Origin: Hymenopus coronatus
Lineage: Eukaryota; Arthropoda; Insecta; Mantodea; Hymenopodidae
Length of the DNA stretch: 64,000 nucleotides
Assembly (NCBI GenBank): GCA_030762935.1
Contig: CM060893.1
Span: 12,196,001 to 12,260,000, forward strand
Direction: 5' to 3'
Position numbers and translations under genes: made by a program. Under the pieces are notes generated by a model. That model made no database searches. It was not told where the DNA came from and saw only the letters and a program-made list of their open reading frames with translations. Positions 37,401 through 45,604 of the stretch are shown one piece after another (the first letter of the stretch is position 1; every line of letters starts with the position of its first letter).

Positions 37401-40316
37401 CGACCCCTCTTGGCCATTGGGCCTCCTTGTGGTGGGACCATTCCTCCTCTCTTAGCTGGGGGAGGAGGGCCAAATCTGTCGCCCATTGGAGCACCACCAG
37501 AACCGCCACGGCCACCTCTGTCAAATCCTCTTCCCCTGCCCCCACGATCCATTCCTCTTCCTCCACGACCTGCAAAACAACAAACAATTGGTACCTCACA
37601 CAACATTAAAAATAAATAGCACCACATATGATTCACACGAAAAATAAGCCATGATAAATTAACTCACCTCTGCCACCAAAACCACCACCACGATCACCTC
37701 GTCCACTGAAGTCTCCTCGGCCACCTCTCATTCCCATGCCTCGACCCCTGTAACACAACTAATTTAGCAACATGGATCTAATATATACTAGCACTGGAGT
37801 CAAAATGTGCAATATGTACCTCGCGCCCGGACCACCAAAGCCGCCTCTGTCACCACCACGGCCCATGCCACCACCAACACTACCTCCACGAGGAGGACCA
37901 CCTCGTCCACCTCTGCCTTGGGGCCCACCTCGCATCATGCCACCACCTCCACCTCCACCACCACCACCGCGGCCTCCTCCCCTGAAACATTTCATTCACT
38001 TTCAGCTTGGTCCACAAAACTGAAAATGGCAATCAAAATGAGAGAGGTATCTTTTGTGTTACATTCTCAGATTTCTCTACTCATGTATGCAAACTAATCA
38101 TACAAAAGCTTATTCTTCTGTCTACTTCATGTTAGTCAAAATATCTATTCTTAATCATTATAGTTATAAAAATGTTCTATACAGCAACCAAGATGTACCA
38201 TATTCATTTGAATACAAGACAATGTTTTTTCTCTCTAAAATAATGTTCAGAACTGGGGTGTCTTGTATTTGCAATATGTTTTCCTAATAGCATATGGGGA
38301 AAAAGTTTCAAAATTCACAGATAGGGTAGTGACGATGACTGGGGGAAATGATATAGGTTACAGCCAAGGTTGTGACATATGCAGCAGATTTTGTGCTCCA
38401 CTTCGTGTGCGAAAAAAAAAAAAAAAAAAAAGCTGTTGACAGATGTATTATTATTGCAAAAAAGAGTACTCTCCGAGACTAAAATAAAATTAGAGGGCTT
38501 CCAAGTATGTTGTCTTAATAGAAAATAGCATACATAATAGTCGTTTCAATTACGCTCCCACCTCCATCACCGTTGTCACATACAATCACACTCATTCCAT
38601 ACTCCCCTCTCTGCCTGTAATGCCCAAAATTTGAATTTACACACAAATTTGAATTGGGCAAAATGTTTTAACAATGTATTTAAAAAAAAAAGTTTAGTAT
38701 ATTGCCTAAACAGGAAACCACATCCACCATTGTCATTACAGCTATGCCGCTGCCATTATGTTCCATCATCGCACCCGTACATTTCTGTTCTCCATCCCTC
38801 CCACTCACAATGTAAATTTCTGCACAAATTCAAATTAGGTAAAAACATTAAATGTCTAATTACAAAATCATATCCACTACCACCTCACATTGTAACATTG
38901 TACACAACATACATTTCTGTAGTCCCCTTTACGTCAACCACTCAAAACATGAATTTTCACATAAATTCAGTAAAATGGATACAAATAAATAAAATAAAAA
39001 ATAAGCTGAAGTGTCCATTAGTTTAAAATAAATAGCAAACCTTAAATTTCATTTAAAAATTATTGTTCTATCTTTTAAACATGTCTTCTTTTTATATATA
39101 GAGATAATATGCTCAATTCCAAAATTAATTTCTGAAAAATCTTGCATTCGAATAAATGTTATTTCCCTATTTTAGCTGATAATTACTATAAATGCCTATT
39201 TGCCATGTTTTGGAAAATAACTACATCTTATTGGAAAAGATTTGCATCTCATGAACTCCTGATATGTCGAATATTTATATTTATCACAATGTTAGATTGA
39301 CCTTGTGTATAAAATGACAAGGTTGAAACTAACTGCACATAAAGATACCATGTTTGCACCATGTACAAACTGTAAAATATTAATCTGCTTGAAATTATAA
39401 GGATTTTGGGTAAATGAGTGTAATGAAACATATTACCGACATGTTTTGAAAGTACTGTTGCTTCTGACTGCCAGTGCCATGGTTATCAGGTGTTATAGTA
39501 CATACTTCTAGTGGTGGATTTAGTAACAATTGATTTTTGTTCATCCAGATGGGAATATTCTCCCAGATTTCCAATTAAACTGTTTTACACGTGTTTGGGT
39601 CTACTCTATGTTGTGATGTTTTCCAAAATGTGAAATGATACTCAAACGGGCCTGGGCTCCACAGAGCTTTAATTTCTAGGTATCTGTACCATCGGAAAAG
39701 GTAAACTTCCAAAAAAAGGCCTTATCCAGGTAACTCACCCTAATTGAGATTTGATTTTGGAATTTCTTGAAAGTGAAGCAAACATGCCACGTATTGATGA
39801 AATGCTAAACTGCATTTTATTTTGCATTTATCATACGTATACTGCTTCAATAAACCTAGATGTATTTTAAGGATAATATTCTAGGTAGATTATGCTGTAT
39901 TAAATGGTCCTTTATTTACCCTTTGCTTGTCTCGTGCTCTAAATAACCTTATTACTTATGCATGATACCCTATCTCAACTATTTTCTCCTGTGATACGAC
40001 AGCCAAATGCTGCCCAGGTAATAGAGACTTACTTGCTGAAGATGCTAGGAAACATGTTCTAGGTAAATAATCAATGAAGCTTATGAGTGTTAAGTTGGAC
40101 TCATTTTTAGTTTAATCTTCGAGCTTAGTAGTGTGGATTCCTGTTCTTAATTTGATTAAGGTCTAAATTTAAGTCTTTAGCATGTTACCTTCCTCCTCTC
40201 ATGCCGCCATCAAAGCCCCCTCTGCCTCTTGGCGGTCCACCTCTTCCACCTAAGCCTCCTCTGCCTCGTCCTCTGAAACCACCTGCTGCACCGCCACGGT
40301 TCTGGGAGTCCTCCAT
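18649..40316 (-). CDS. RGG-box / Gly-Tyr-rich low-complexity protein, 349 aa, nine coding exons
   Basis: Coding exons in transcript order are 40316-40189, 37981-37820, 37747-37668, 37569-37350, 37175-37104, 33197-33022, 20381-20277, 19766-19725 and 18713-18649. All eight introns start GT and end AG, every phase matches, and the total is 1050 nt with a stop. The protein starts MEDSQNRGG. Residues 1-150 are dense RG/RGG with a nine-glycine run. Residues about 150-225 are rich in Pro/Ala (PPPPAKRGG, MAKRGRFEG). Residues about 225-349 are Gly/Tyr/Ser-rich, ending QSQRRY. Such compositions are known from FUS/TAF15 and hnRNP proteins: arginine-methylated RNA-binding tails and condensate-forming YG tracts. 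I infer a nuclear RNA-binding role. No RRM, zinc finger, KH or helicase segment is visible, so I give no symbol. It could be a FUS-like or ILF3-like tail gene, or a family I do not recognise. Gene structure is near certain; function is not. Confidence 0.88.
19725..19766 (-). CDS. RGG/YG gene, coding exon 8 (residues 315-328)
   Basis: This 42-nt micro-exon lies between the acceptor TTGTTTTCAG at 19767 and the donor TACG|GTGAGT at 19725/19724. It encodes EAPAYGGGYGKPDY and keeps the frame, so skipping it would also keep the frame. Confidence 0.84.
20203..20381 (-). CDS. Possible alternative C-terminus of the RGG/YG gene (exon 7 read-through)
   Basis: If the weak donor at 20276 is not used, the frame continues for 24 codons (GNIPQSITPNLGALLSLPPP and three more Pro, then His) to a stop at 20203. 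This would replace the last 35 residues with a leucine/proline-rich tail. No AATAAA follows at once on the minus strand, so an isoform is possible but unproven. Confidence 0.3.
20277..20381 (-). CDS. RGG/YG gene, coding exon 7 (residues 280-314)
   Basis: The acceptor is AACTGTCACAG at 20382. The donor TATG|GTAATA at 20277/20276 is the weakest of the gene. It encodes APPDSYGGGYTSGAGYSTAS and then GYDDRGYSTSANTY. Reading stays open past the donor, see the alternative C-terminus entry. Confidence 0.86.
21460..21715 (-). other. Orphan open frame with a hydrophobic segment (intron of RGG/YG gene)
   Basis: The minus-strand frame 21642-21460 reads SSFAHLSTIVSHGIISWISG, then IALIGIFVIGQSLQVYIRHN and YGPPTLGYNEVQI: one likely membrane span followed by a polar tail. 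Its composition looks more protein-like than neighbouring frames, but I do not recognise it. It may be a retroposed gene fragment or chance. Confidence 0.25.
21917..21945. repeat. Poly(A) run, 29 bases
   Basis: Uninterrupted A tract on the plus strand. No SINE or LINE body was recognised just before it. Confidence 0.95.
22257..23091. mobile_element. Non-autonomous pogo/Tigger-like element, copy 1
   Basis: The ends CCACATTTATCCGAATAC and, on the other strand, CCATATTTATCCAAATTTAA form terminal inverted repeats. They are flanked by TA at 22255-22256 and 23092-23093, as for the Tc1/mariner/pogo superfamily. The interior has no transposase. It shares sequence with the copy at 38198-39159, including GCAGATTTTGT and a repeated CTCACAATGTGAATTTCT segment. 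Confidence 0.75.
23100..24104. other. Intronic stretch without recognised feature
   Basis: AT-rich intron DNA; the open frames at 23067-23294 and 23291-23491 (minus) are short and unrecognised. Confidence 0.45.
24109..25085 (+). mobile_element. piggyBac-like element, internally deleted
   Basis: TTAA at 24105-24108 and again at 25086-25089 flanks inverted ends CCCTTTTAGTGCCA and, on the other strand, CCCTTTAGTACCAG. TTAA targets and CCC ends are the hallmark of piggyBac. From ATG at 24315 a broken N-terminus can be read: MASSSQRLRTKDKI, then after a frameshift DFEFSDLDESIDIYVREKD, an acidic region like that before the piggyBac DDE domain. The catalytic domain is absent, so this 977-bp copy is non-autonomous. 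Confidence 0.85.
25431..25455. repeat. (AT)n microsatellite
   Basis: About eleven AT units followed by ACACACA. Confidence 0.9.
25460..26505. other. Intronic stretch without recognised feature
   Basis: No open frame of recognisable protein and no repeat boundary seen. Confidence 0.45.
26510..27527. mobile_element. Unassigned terminal-repeat transposon, copy 1
   Basis: The left end TATACCCCTGGCACTGAATC and following CTTGCACTTGACAGTT are the inverse of the right end, which reads on the other strand TATACCCGCCGCTGAATCCT and TGCACTTGACAGTT. Sub-terminal sequence matches copies at 32061 and 62626, for example TTGTGATTGGTT and GAGCACGCAGTT on the minus strand. The middle is deleted and a foldback element sits inside. 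No target duplication could be fixed and the superfamily is not evident. Confidence 0.75.
26779..26982. mobile_element. Foldback element nested in the terminal-repeat transposon
   Basis: The arm 26779-26861 (ATATGTTTTATTAATTTGTT to TTTCGAAAGCC) is repeated inverted at about 26899-26982 with few mismatches, leaving a loop of about 40 bp. GTGCGTTGA occurs both left (26727-26735) and right (about 26984-26992) of the structure, consistent with a target duplication around a slightly longer element. Confidence 0.8.
27530..28805. other. Intronic stretch without recognised feature
   Basis: AT-rich; the single short plus frame at 27937-28131 is unrecognised. Confidence 0.45.
28810..29092 (-). repeat. 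tRNA-derived SINE, family A, best-preserved copy
   Basis: On the minus strand the head CCATGGTGTAATGGTTACCA (box A) and CGCGGGTTCAAACC (box B) lie about 40 bp apart. A body with TCCTTAGCATGGCTTCCTTC and CGTAGATTTACGGCACGTAA follows, and the tail ends near GCATCCATAAATAA. This is the reference copy for the family in this window. Confidence 0.85.
29426..29703 (-). repeat. tRNA-derived SINE, family A, diverged copy
   Basis: Same order as the copy 330 bp to the left: on the minus strand a box A-like GGTCTAGGTGTAACAGG, box B-like ATAGGTTCAAACC, body TCCTTAGCATGGCTTCCTTT, tail TCCATAAATAAAA. Many substitutions mark it as an older insertion. Confidence 0.8.
29705..32058. other. 2.3-kb intronic stretch without recognised feature
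   Basis: A run of ten C at 30662-30671 and short unrecognised frames (30864-31073 +, 31417-31626 +, 31809-32021 -). No transposon end found. Confidence 0.45.
32061..32872 (-). mobile_element. Unassigned terminal-repeat transposon, copy 2, with coding remnant
   Basis: The left end TATACCCCGCCGCTGAATCC and CTTGCACTTGACAGTT matches copy 1 closely; the right end is decayed (CTCCCAGCTGGCA near 32852). The minus frame 32649-32383 encodes 88 residues, including IIVEVDRLLRGGVGRMDLAS, then WKKVNHVHKIIGKAQELDRI and an acidic end, DDDVNYDASENDDSHLEELS. This looks like the C-terminal part of the element's own protein. Copy 3 retains a similar GGAAGCATTATCACCATCA stretch in the same place. I cannot name the protein family. 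Confidence 0.7.
33022..33197 (-). CDS. RGG/YG gene, coding exon 6 (residues 221-279)
   Basis: The acceptor is TGTTAGCAG at 33198 and the donor GCAG|GTGGGT at 33022/33021. It encodes YGGSQSYGAGNQPYGGGY and SSGASGYDAGDYAA, a prion-like Gly/Tyr/Ser tract. The 12.6-kb intron after it is loaded with transposons. Confidence 0.87.
33200..34680. other. Intronic stretch without recognised feature
   Basis: Only short open frames; 34355-34666 on the minus strand (103 codons) has no domain I know. Confidence 0.45.
34683..34779. mobile_element. 97-bp MITE with pogo/Tigger-like ends
   Basis: CAGTGCGTTCCCT at the left is the exact inverse of AGGGAACGCACTG at the right, with TA on both sides (34681-34682 and 34780-34781). 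Size, TA target and CAGTG ends fit a miniature element mobilised by a pogo/Tigger-type transposase. Confidence 0.8.
35880..36475 (+). mobile_element. Second mariner remnant
   Basis: The plus frame from 35907 reads HQVITADENRIYYYPSENNQ, aligning with the mariner VTGDETWIHYY motif; Asp is kept, but the usual Thr-Trp is lost. Further on, KPVYSPELPSCCS and TLLPNMKKWLTG align with YSPDLAPCD and LFPKLKKWL of mariners, with the third Asp lost. The N-terminal half and terminal repeats were not found. Confidence 0.6.
37104..37175 (-). CDS. RGG/YG gene, coding exon 5 (residues 197-220)
   Basis: The acceptor is TTCCTTCAAG at 37176 and the donor GG|GTAAGT at 37104/37103, a consensus site. It encodes QYTGGAYEAQGASYPPPP, the start of the tyrosine-bearing half. 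Confidence 0.86.
37350..37569 (-). CDS. RGG/YG gene, coding exon 4 (residues 124-196)
   Basis: The acceptor TTTTGCAG follows a T-rich tract and the donor is AAG|GTTAGT at 37350/37349. The exon ends the RGG block (GMDRGGRGRGFDRGGRGG) and moves into a Pro/Lys/Arg segment with PPPPAKRGG and MAKRGRFEG. The basic patch may serve as a nuclear localisation signal; that is inference. Confidence 0.88.
37668..37747 (-). CDS. RGG/YG gene, coding exon 3 (residues 97-123)
   Basis: The acceptor is TGTTACAG at 37748 and the donor AGAG|GTGAGT, a full consensus, at 37668/37667. It encodes RGMGMRGGRGDFSGRGDRGG, continuing the RGG block. Confidence 0.87.
37820..37981 (-). CDS. RGG/YG gene, coding exon 2 (residues 43-96)
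   Basis: The acceptor is ATGTTTCAG at 37982 and the donor AG|GTACAT at 37820/37819. It encodes RGGGGGGGGGMMRGG, then RGGRGGPPRGG and RGGDRGGFGG. Almost every codon is Gly or Arg, the most skewed exon of the gene. Confidence 0.87.
38198..39159. mobile_element. Non-autonomous pogo/Tigger-like element, copy 2
   Basis: The left end CCATATTCATTTGAATACAAG follows TA at 38196-38197. The right end near 39159 reads on the other strand AACATTTATTCGAATGCAAG. Interior similarity to 22257-23091 runs in the same order. The segment 38560-38960 holds about three diverged copies of a unit of roughly 170 bp (ATTACAGCTATGCCG, CTCACAATGTAAATTTCT, CAAATTCAAATTAGG). It lies in the intron between coding exons 1 and 2. 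Confidence 0.75.
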
Positions 40317-40320
40317 TTAA
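40189..40320 (-). CDS. RGG/YG gene, first coding exon (residues 1-42)
   Basis: The acceptor TATTTGTAG lies just upstream of TTAAATGG, so the exon starts four bases before the ATG at 40316. The donor is AAG|GTAACA at 40189/40188. It encodes MEDSQNRGG followed by RGRGRGG and PPRGRGG repeats. The 11.2-kb intron before it separates it from the untranslated first exon. Confidence 0.88.
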
Positions 40321-42355
40321 CTACAAATATCAAACAAATTAGCACTGGATACCTTCCTATTGTTCTTACAGTTGCAAATTTCTAAGTGCTAAGTTCAGAA
40401 TTACGTCCCTTAGTAAATAATCACTTGGATCATTCTGGTTACATTTGTTTCATCATTTCTTAGAACAGAGCTAATGTTGAATTAGTAACTTAACTTAAAA
40501 AAAAAAAAAGAAGAAGGCATCTTAGTACCTAGAGTGCTGACTAATCTTTACAGACCTTGGCTTGGTGCATGTGAACTATGGGATCTTGCATAAGATTTCT
40601 TATGTATAATAAATAGGGGCAGTATTGTATTCCACCAAACAATTCAATATCAAGATCTCACTGAAAATATAAGTTTTGAGACTCCCTGATTCCAAGCACA
40701 TTTTTAGATAAGTAAAAGTGAGTGTGTGTGTGAATTAAAAAAGTGTCCACTCCATTAAATACCAACTTAGTGTACATAAATACCAACTTAGTGTACACTA
40801 TGTACACTCTATAACAGTCTACTTTGTACACACTATGTTTTCAATGAAATATTCTCTATTTGCTTAAAATGTTTTGTTTTTCCACGAGCCATTTGCACCA
40901 AATTAATGAATCTAATTAAAATGCATTCCAATGAAAAATGCACTTTCCTATTTGCACAGTCGTTTTAAGCTACAGTGGTCACCTTGTGTACACATACATT
41001 CGACAGTAGTGTTTGAAATAATAAACACATAAATAAGTAAAGGAGGTTAGTTCTGATCTAAAGAAAATTATCTAGTGGATATTCTCTCAGAAAAATAGGG
41101 CAAACAGTAAATAAATCTCATCTACTATTCAGTATTTATTGACAAATTTAAAGAGCAAGGTTCTACATAGAATTATTCATCCATCACATGGAAGTATGGA
41201 TATCACGGCTGAAAACTAAGAATTTATGAAACTGCAGCAAACTGAAAGAAATGTTACATTTGGTAAAGAGCACATCCATTAAGTTCAGGACTTTTGGAGC
41301 AGCATGATATGGTTGGACAAGACAAGATAAACTCTTTAGATCAGATGGAACAAACATCATGTGGAGAAAAGTAATTTCAGACAATGATCCCATAAACACT
41401 CTTCCCACAGTTTCATTATAATTTGGACCTATAGGTCATCCAACAGAGTTGGTATTATACAACACATTGGACTTGTGCACAAACGTGTATTTTGACATTT
41501 TAAACAATATGAAGCAGAGTGCCCCAAAAAAAGGCATGACACCTGATCGATACAGAATATACCCAAACTGGTACCACCACCTCAGAGTCCAGACTTGAAC
41601 TAGACAAATATTTTTGAAAGTTTTAACACTGTGGGTTCATGATCTATTGTGAATGGCCTGGAGTCATATTTGTGCTTGCTGCTTCCTTAAACAATTTGGC
41701 AAAATGCATGTGATCTTTGTAACACGTGATGCAGAGAATTCCCAGATTTAAGTATAAGTAAAATGGCTTCCTCAGACATGTGTGGAGGGTGATGATTTCA
41801 GTGCCAGTGAAAATTTATCAGAATAATGCTGAACCTGTTTATGAAAGTGCAGTTCTTGCTCCTGTATATACAATGAAATCAGAAATGTACCCCATTTCAC
41901 AATCAATGAGCAAAAACACAGTTACCCCTAACATATGTCTCTTAGATGGTATATTGGGAGGGGGGGGGGGGGGGGGGGGAATATTCTGATGCATTACACT
42001 CACATGACTTTAACTGCTCTACAAACAACATTCTTACAAAAATAATTCTTCTTTCTATACAATGCTAATCGTGATAAACATGAGCAGAATATTCTTATTA
42101 CGTAGAAGAGAACTATCAGAATGTACTAGTTTAAAGTGATAGTCAAATGTTTTAAAAGCTGTGGTTATGATTGTCAATGCAAACTGCTTCTTTGCTTGGC
42201 CAGGAGTAGAACAAAAGAAAAACTGCCTACGTTACAATACAATTTAAACCAATAACAAGGAATATTTCGGAAATAGTTGCCTCCTCAATAGAAACATAGA
42301 CATAAATTGTGTTTTGACGAGATCTACATTTTTTGTGTAGTAAGTTTTTCCCTAT
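40321..42355. other. Intron 1 stretch without recognised gene
   Basis: Contains a short direct repeat AAATACCAACTTAGTGTACA (about 40757 and 40780) and the poly(G) run below. No protein recognised. Confidence 0.45.
41960..41979. repeat. Poly(G) run, 20 bases
   Basis: Uninterrupted G tract after GGGA on the plus strand, rare in such AT-rich DNA and able to form a quadruplex. The exact length is also a common sequencing error point. Confidence 0.9.
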
Positions 42356-42364
42356 CTCTTACAG

Positions 42365-42800
42365 TTTAGCAGTGTAGCTAAATTCGGCAAAATGCATACC
42401 GAATGAAGAGGCCTTCAGAGTCTATTCCCAGAAAATTCAAGATATACATTTTATTTGGGATGTAATTATCTTTAATATACAGGATTTTAATCAAAATCGT
42501 TAGAGCCATATTTGAGAAATTCAACAATTTTTTTAATTTTTCCATGTAAGGGGTAGTTTGCAGTGGGGGGATTTTCTTGAAAATCTTTGTTTCACCCCCT
42601 TGGAAGATACTTAACCTTTTCATTTTTGAGCCACGCTGTCCGTAGACACACACGGACGATTTTCTAAAAATACTTTTTTCAAGACTCGGGCGACTCTAAA
42701 ACATATTTCCGGTGAAATCTTAACATCTACTTTGTTGGATACAATAACTTCTCTATTCATTATGTACATTGTACATGCAGGCTAGAGAAAGTAAAAAATA
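42365..42800 (-). repeat. Interspersed repeat family C, copy 1
   Basis: In minus-strand order: ACTTTCTCTAGCCTGCATGT and a TATGTACA palindrome, a TTTCACCGGAAATATG segment, a CGTGTGTGTCTACGGAC block, CTCAAAAATGAAAAGG, then a segment with ATCCCCCCACTG and CGATTTTGATTAAAATCC. The same order is found at 44540-44745 and 56300-56700. Class unknown. Confidence 0.65.
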
Positions 42801-42804
42801 GCAG

Positions 42805-44535
42805 CCAGTCTTTGAAAAGCCCAAGACTTTCATCTACACAAAGGTCTTGAAAAGAGTAAAATACTTATCTGAAGGCTTTTTCTCACATGGTGAATAACTG
42901 GTTTCAATTTATGCAAACTTTCCCCATGTACACATGTCTCATTGCTATTGAAATAAACTTCTCAAAATCAAAAAGGTATCTATCCCTGGAAATATACTCA
43001 AGACAATTGATATGTGAACATAAGACGATCTTTGGACCAGTACTCGAGTATTGCATCCCTTTTTATCCTAGTCATGAGCATGGAGACTCTGGAAAAATAC
43101 ATACATTTCCTGGTATAGAAGTCACTTTCAGTCGCTATATTCAACAATTGCATTTTCATTAACAGGTTCAGCATTATTTTGATCATTTTCATTGAAATCC
43201 AAGGGGCAGTTTCTCAGTATGTAGCAATTCACACTACACCAATACCCTGCTCTCTATTTAATGCAAATAACACACTTTATTTTAAGTTTATTTTGGAGTG
43301 GACTTCAACAAGTGCTATTTTGTTTGCAGGTGCCAAGTAGTCCATTCCCCAAGTACAACCCAGTCATAAATGGCTAGGTATTGGGCACAACAAACCAATG
43401 GAGTGTTGAGGCAGGCAGTGGGAAAATGTGGGACATAAGGCTGCATGTGTTGCTTAACCTAGTAGCCAGAGAGTAAATAATAGGAGCGCTCAGGGAACAA
43501 CCCTTGGTTTTCAACACTGTTAACTGACATCTATTGTATTCTTGTAAATGCATTCCTAACTTCCAATCAAGGATTCATTGCCTACAGCTATATAGCCATG
43601 TGGTTTGTGCTGTGTAATTTTAATTGTTTCAGGCTTTAATTAGTGAATCAGAGTGCTGTATTTAAACAGTGGTGCTACAAGTGTTAACAATGAGTTCTTT
43701 TCAGACCCTTTAAGGATAACTACACATCTTGGGAGACCCACATCAGACCCAAAAACCTTAAAGACAGTTAAAACACAAGATATTTTAAAAGGAATTTCAA
43801 CAAAGACATTTATGAGAAATATGACCGAATGTGTGGTGGGAAGATAAAACATGGCATGAATGATTTACATCTTCACAACAGTGCTAAGAAACATAGCTCA
43901 TGAAAAATACTGTCAGTTTTGCTAGGCTTGGAAATATAAAATAGCAAAGTAGATGGACGGTGCACATCGGAAAGCAGTTGAATAAAACCATAAAGTAGCT
44001 CAAAACAGGTATGCTTTAAATATTATTTTTAAGGTGTTTCCTTGAGATGCATGATGTTCAAACATATGAATATGACGACCAGTAACAAACACATGTAATG
44101 ACTACATTTTCTAGGGTGTGATAATTAGGAGTTTGAGTTGGAAATCCTTCAATAAAATGTACAAAAAATACATTCTCATCAAAGTTCAACAATAGATGTT
44201 CTTTTAGAGGAAGATGATGTGCACAACTTTTGTTATCAAATGAAAGAGTTAAATATAGGAGCGTTAATCCAATGATTATGATGAGAACATTTCAAGGTTC
44301 CAGCACCCTTTTTAACAGACATTTGATTAAGGACGAGTAGAAATTTGGGGATTTTTTCCAAATGAATGTTAATAGTTAAATTATTGCCTTATATTATTGT
44401 TATAATTGATGTAGAATCACAACTGAAAAGAGGAAATCGTTTTGCTAATATAGCCTTACTACAAACAGAAATTAAAAGCAGATAATTGTGACTTTTTCAC
44501 GACTGCTTGAATGTATTGCATCATTGATGTTTAGT
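42805..44535. other. Intron 1 stretch without recognised feature
   Basis: Short open frames only (42887-43162 +, 43653-43847 +), unrecognised. Confidence 0.45.
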
Positions 44536-44539
44536 ATTT

Positions 44540-44745
44540 AAGCAACTTTTCGTTTTTGAGCTATGCTGCCCAGATACACACACACAAACCCTTTCTTTTT
44601 CTTTTTTTGATTCAGAGGGTCGCAAAACTTTTATTTCTGGTGAAACTCTGTATCAAATTTTTGTGCGCATTTCAATACCTTCATCATACACTATGTACAT
44701 AGTACACACACAGAAAGTAAAAATAATATTAAGCGTTCAATGAGT
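44540..44745 (-). repeat. Interspersed repeat family C, copy 2 (partial)
   Basis: Shares TTTTTGAGCTATGCTGCC, a short AC tract, TTCTGGTGAAACTCT and the ACTATGTACATAGTACACAC palindrome with the other copies. The distal part found in copies 1 and 3 is absent. Confidence 0.6.
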
Positions 44746-44749
44746 TGAA

Positions 44750-45600
44750 ACCAGAGAAAAGAACAAGGATCATAACGAGAAGCAGCAATTTCCCATAGGT
44801 TCCTAATGCACTGTTGATGAATTCTGCCTTATTAGGGGTACATTCTGTTGTGTTCACGTTTTTTCAAGTTAAGAGCAGTAATAGTATAACAGATCCAAAT
44901 TTGCTCCTGAACCTAATATGTAAATGAGCTGGTAGAAGCGGTAGCCTCAACAGTACACAGTGCAATTCAAAAAGTCATATCACATGAATAAATAGATCAT
45001 GGTTCTTCTTTCGAAATCGTGATGCATGATTTTTTCTAAGGTCAACATTAGCAGATACTTTTTTTTTTTCTCCAAAATACAGCTTTATATTTATCTAACA
45101 TAAAACAATTTTATATTATGATTTTGTGCAAGAGAAATTTTCTTAACATAACTTAGAAACTTATAATTCTGTGGAAATTTGGCAGAAGCAGATAAGTCCA
45201 TTTTTTCTGATTTTGAGCTTTTTATATAGACATGTCACTAACATTGATATCTACAATCTGGCAAAAGCATATATGGCCTAGAACCTTGATAAAAATGCAT
45301 TGTAAATTCTTACAAGTCATGAAGGCAGAACTTTAATATTTGCCAAAAGCAGGTATGTTCACATATCTGTCTTTGGCATATTAAAAAATGGCTCCTTTAT
45401 GATTCTTTGATCGTATATGTTAAAATATCTACTTCTAGCAAACAGTCAATTGTTAAGTCATTGTCGACAAGCAGACCATACCTTAGACTTTTGTTATGTG
45501 GTTGCTTTCTTTGATAATATTTTTTCATTATTTTGCAATCCTATGAAGCAAGATGTTTTCCATGCGTGTGTGTGCGCATGTGTATAACTACATTTCATTA
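44750..45600. other. Intron 1 stretch without recognised feature
   Basis: AT-rich, no open frame of note. It directly precedes the DUF7869-type remnant and may hold its unrecognisable 5' part. Confidence 0.4.
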
Positions 45601-45604
45601 TGAC

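Noticed and set aside
37410..38097. Proline-rich open frames on the plus strand at 37410-37619, 37772-38023 and 37807-38097
   Set aside because: They are antisense images of the Gly/Arg codons of the RGG exons; the minus strand has consistent splice sites and phases and the plus strand does not.
43653..43852. Overlapping plus and minus frames of about 65-70 codons
   Set aside because: No similarity to a known protein, no splice context and no repeat boundaries.
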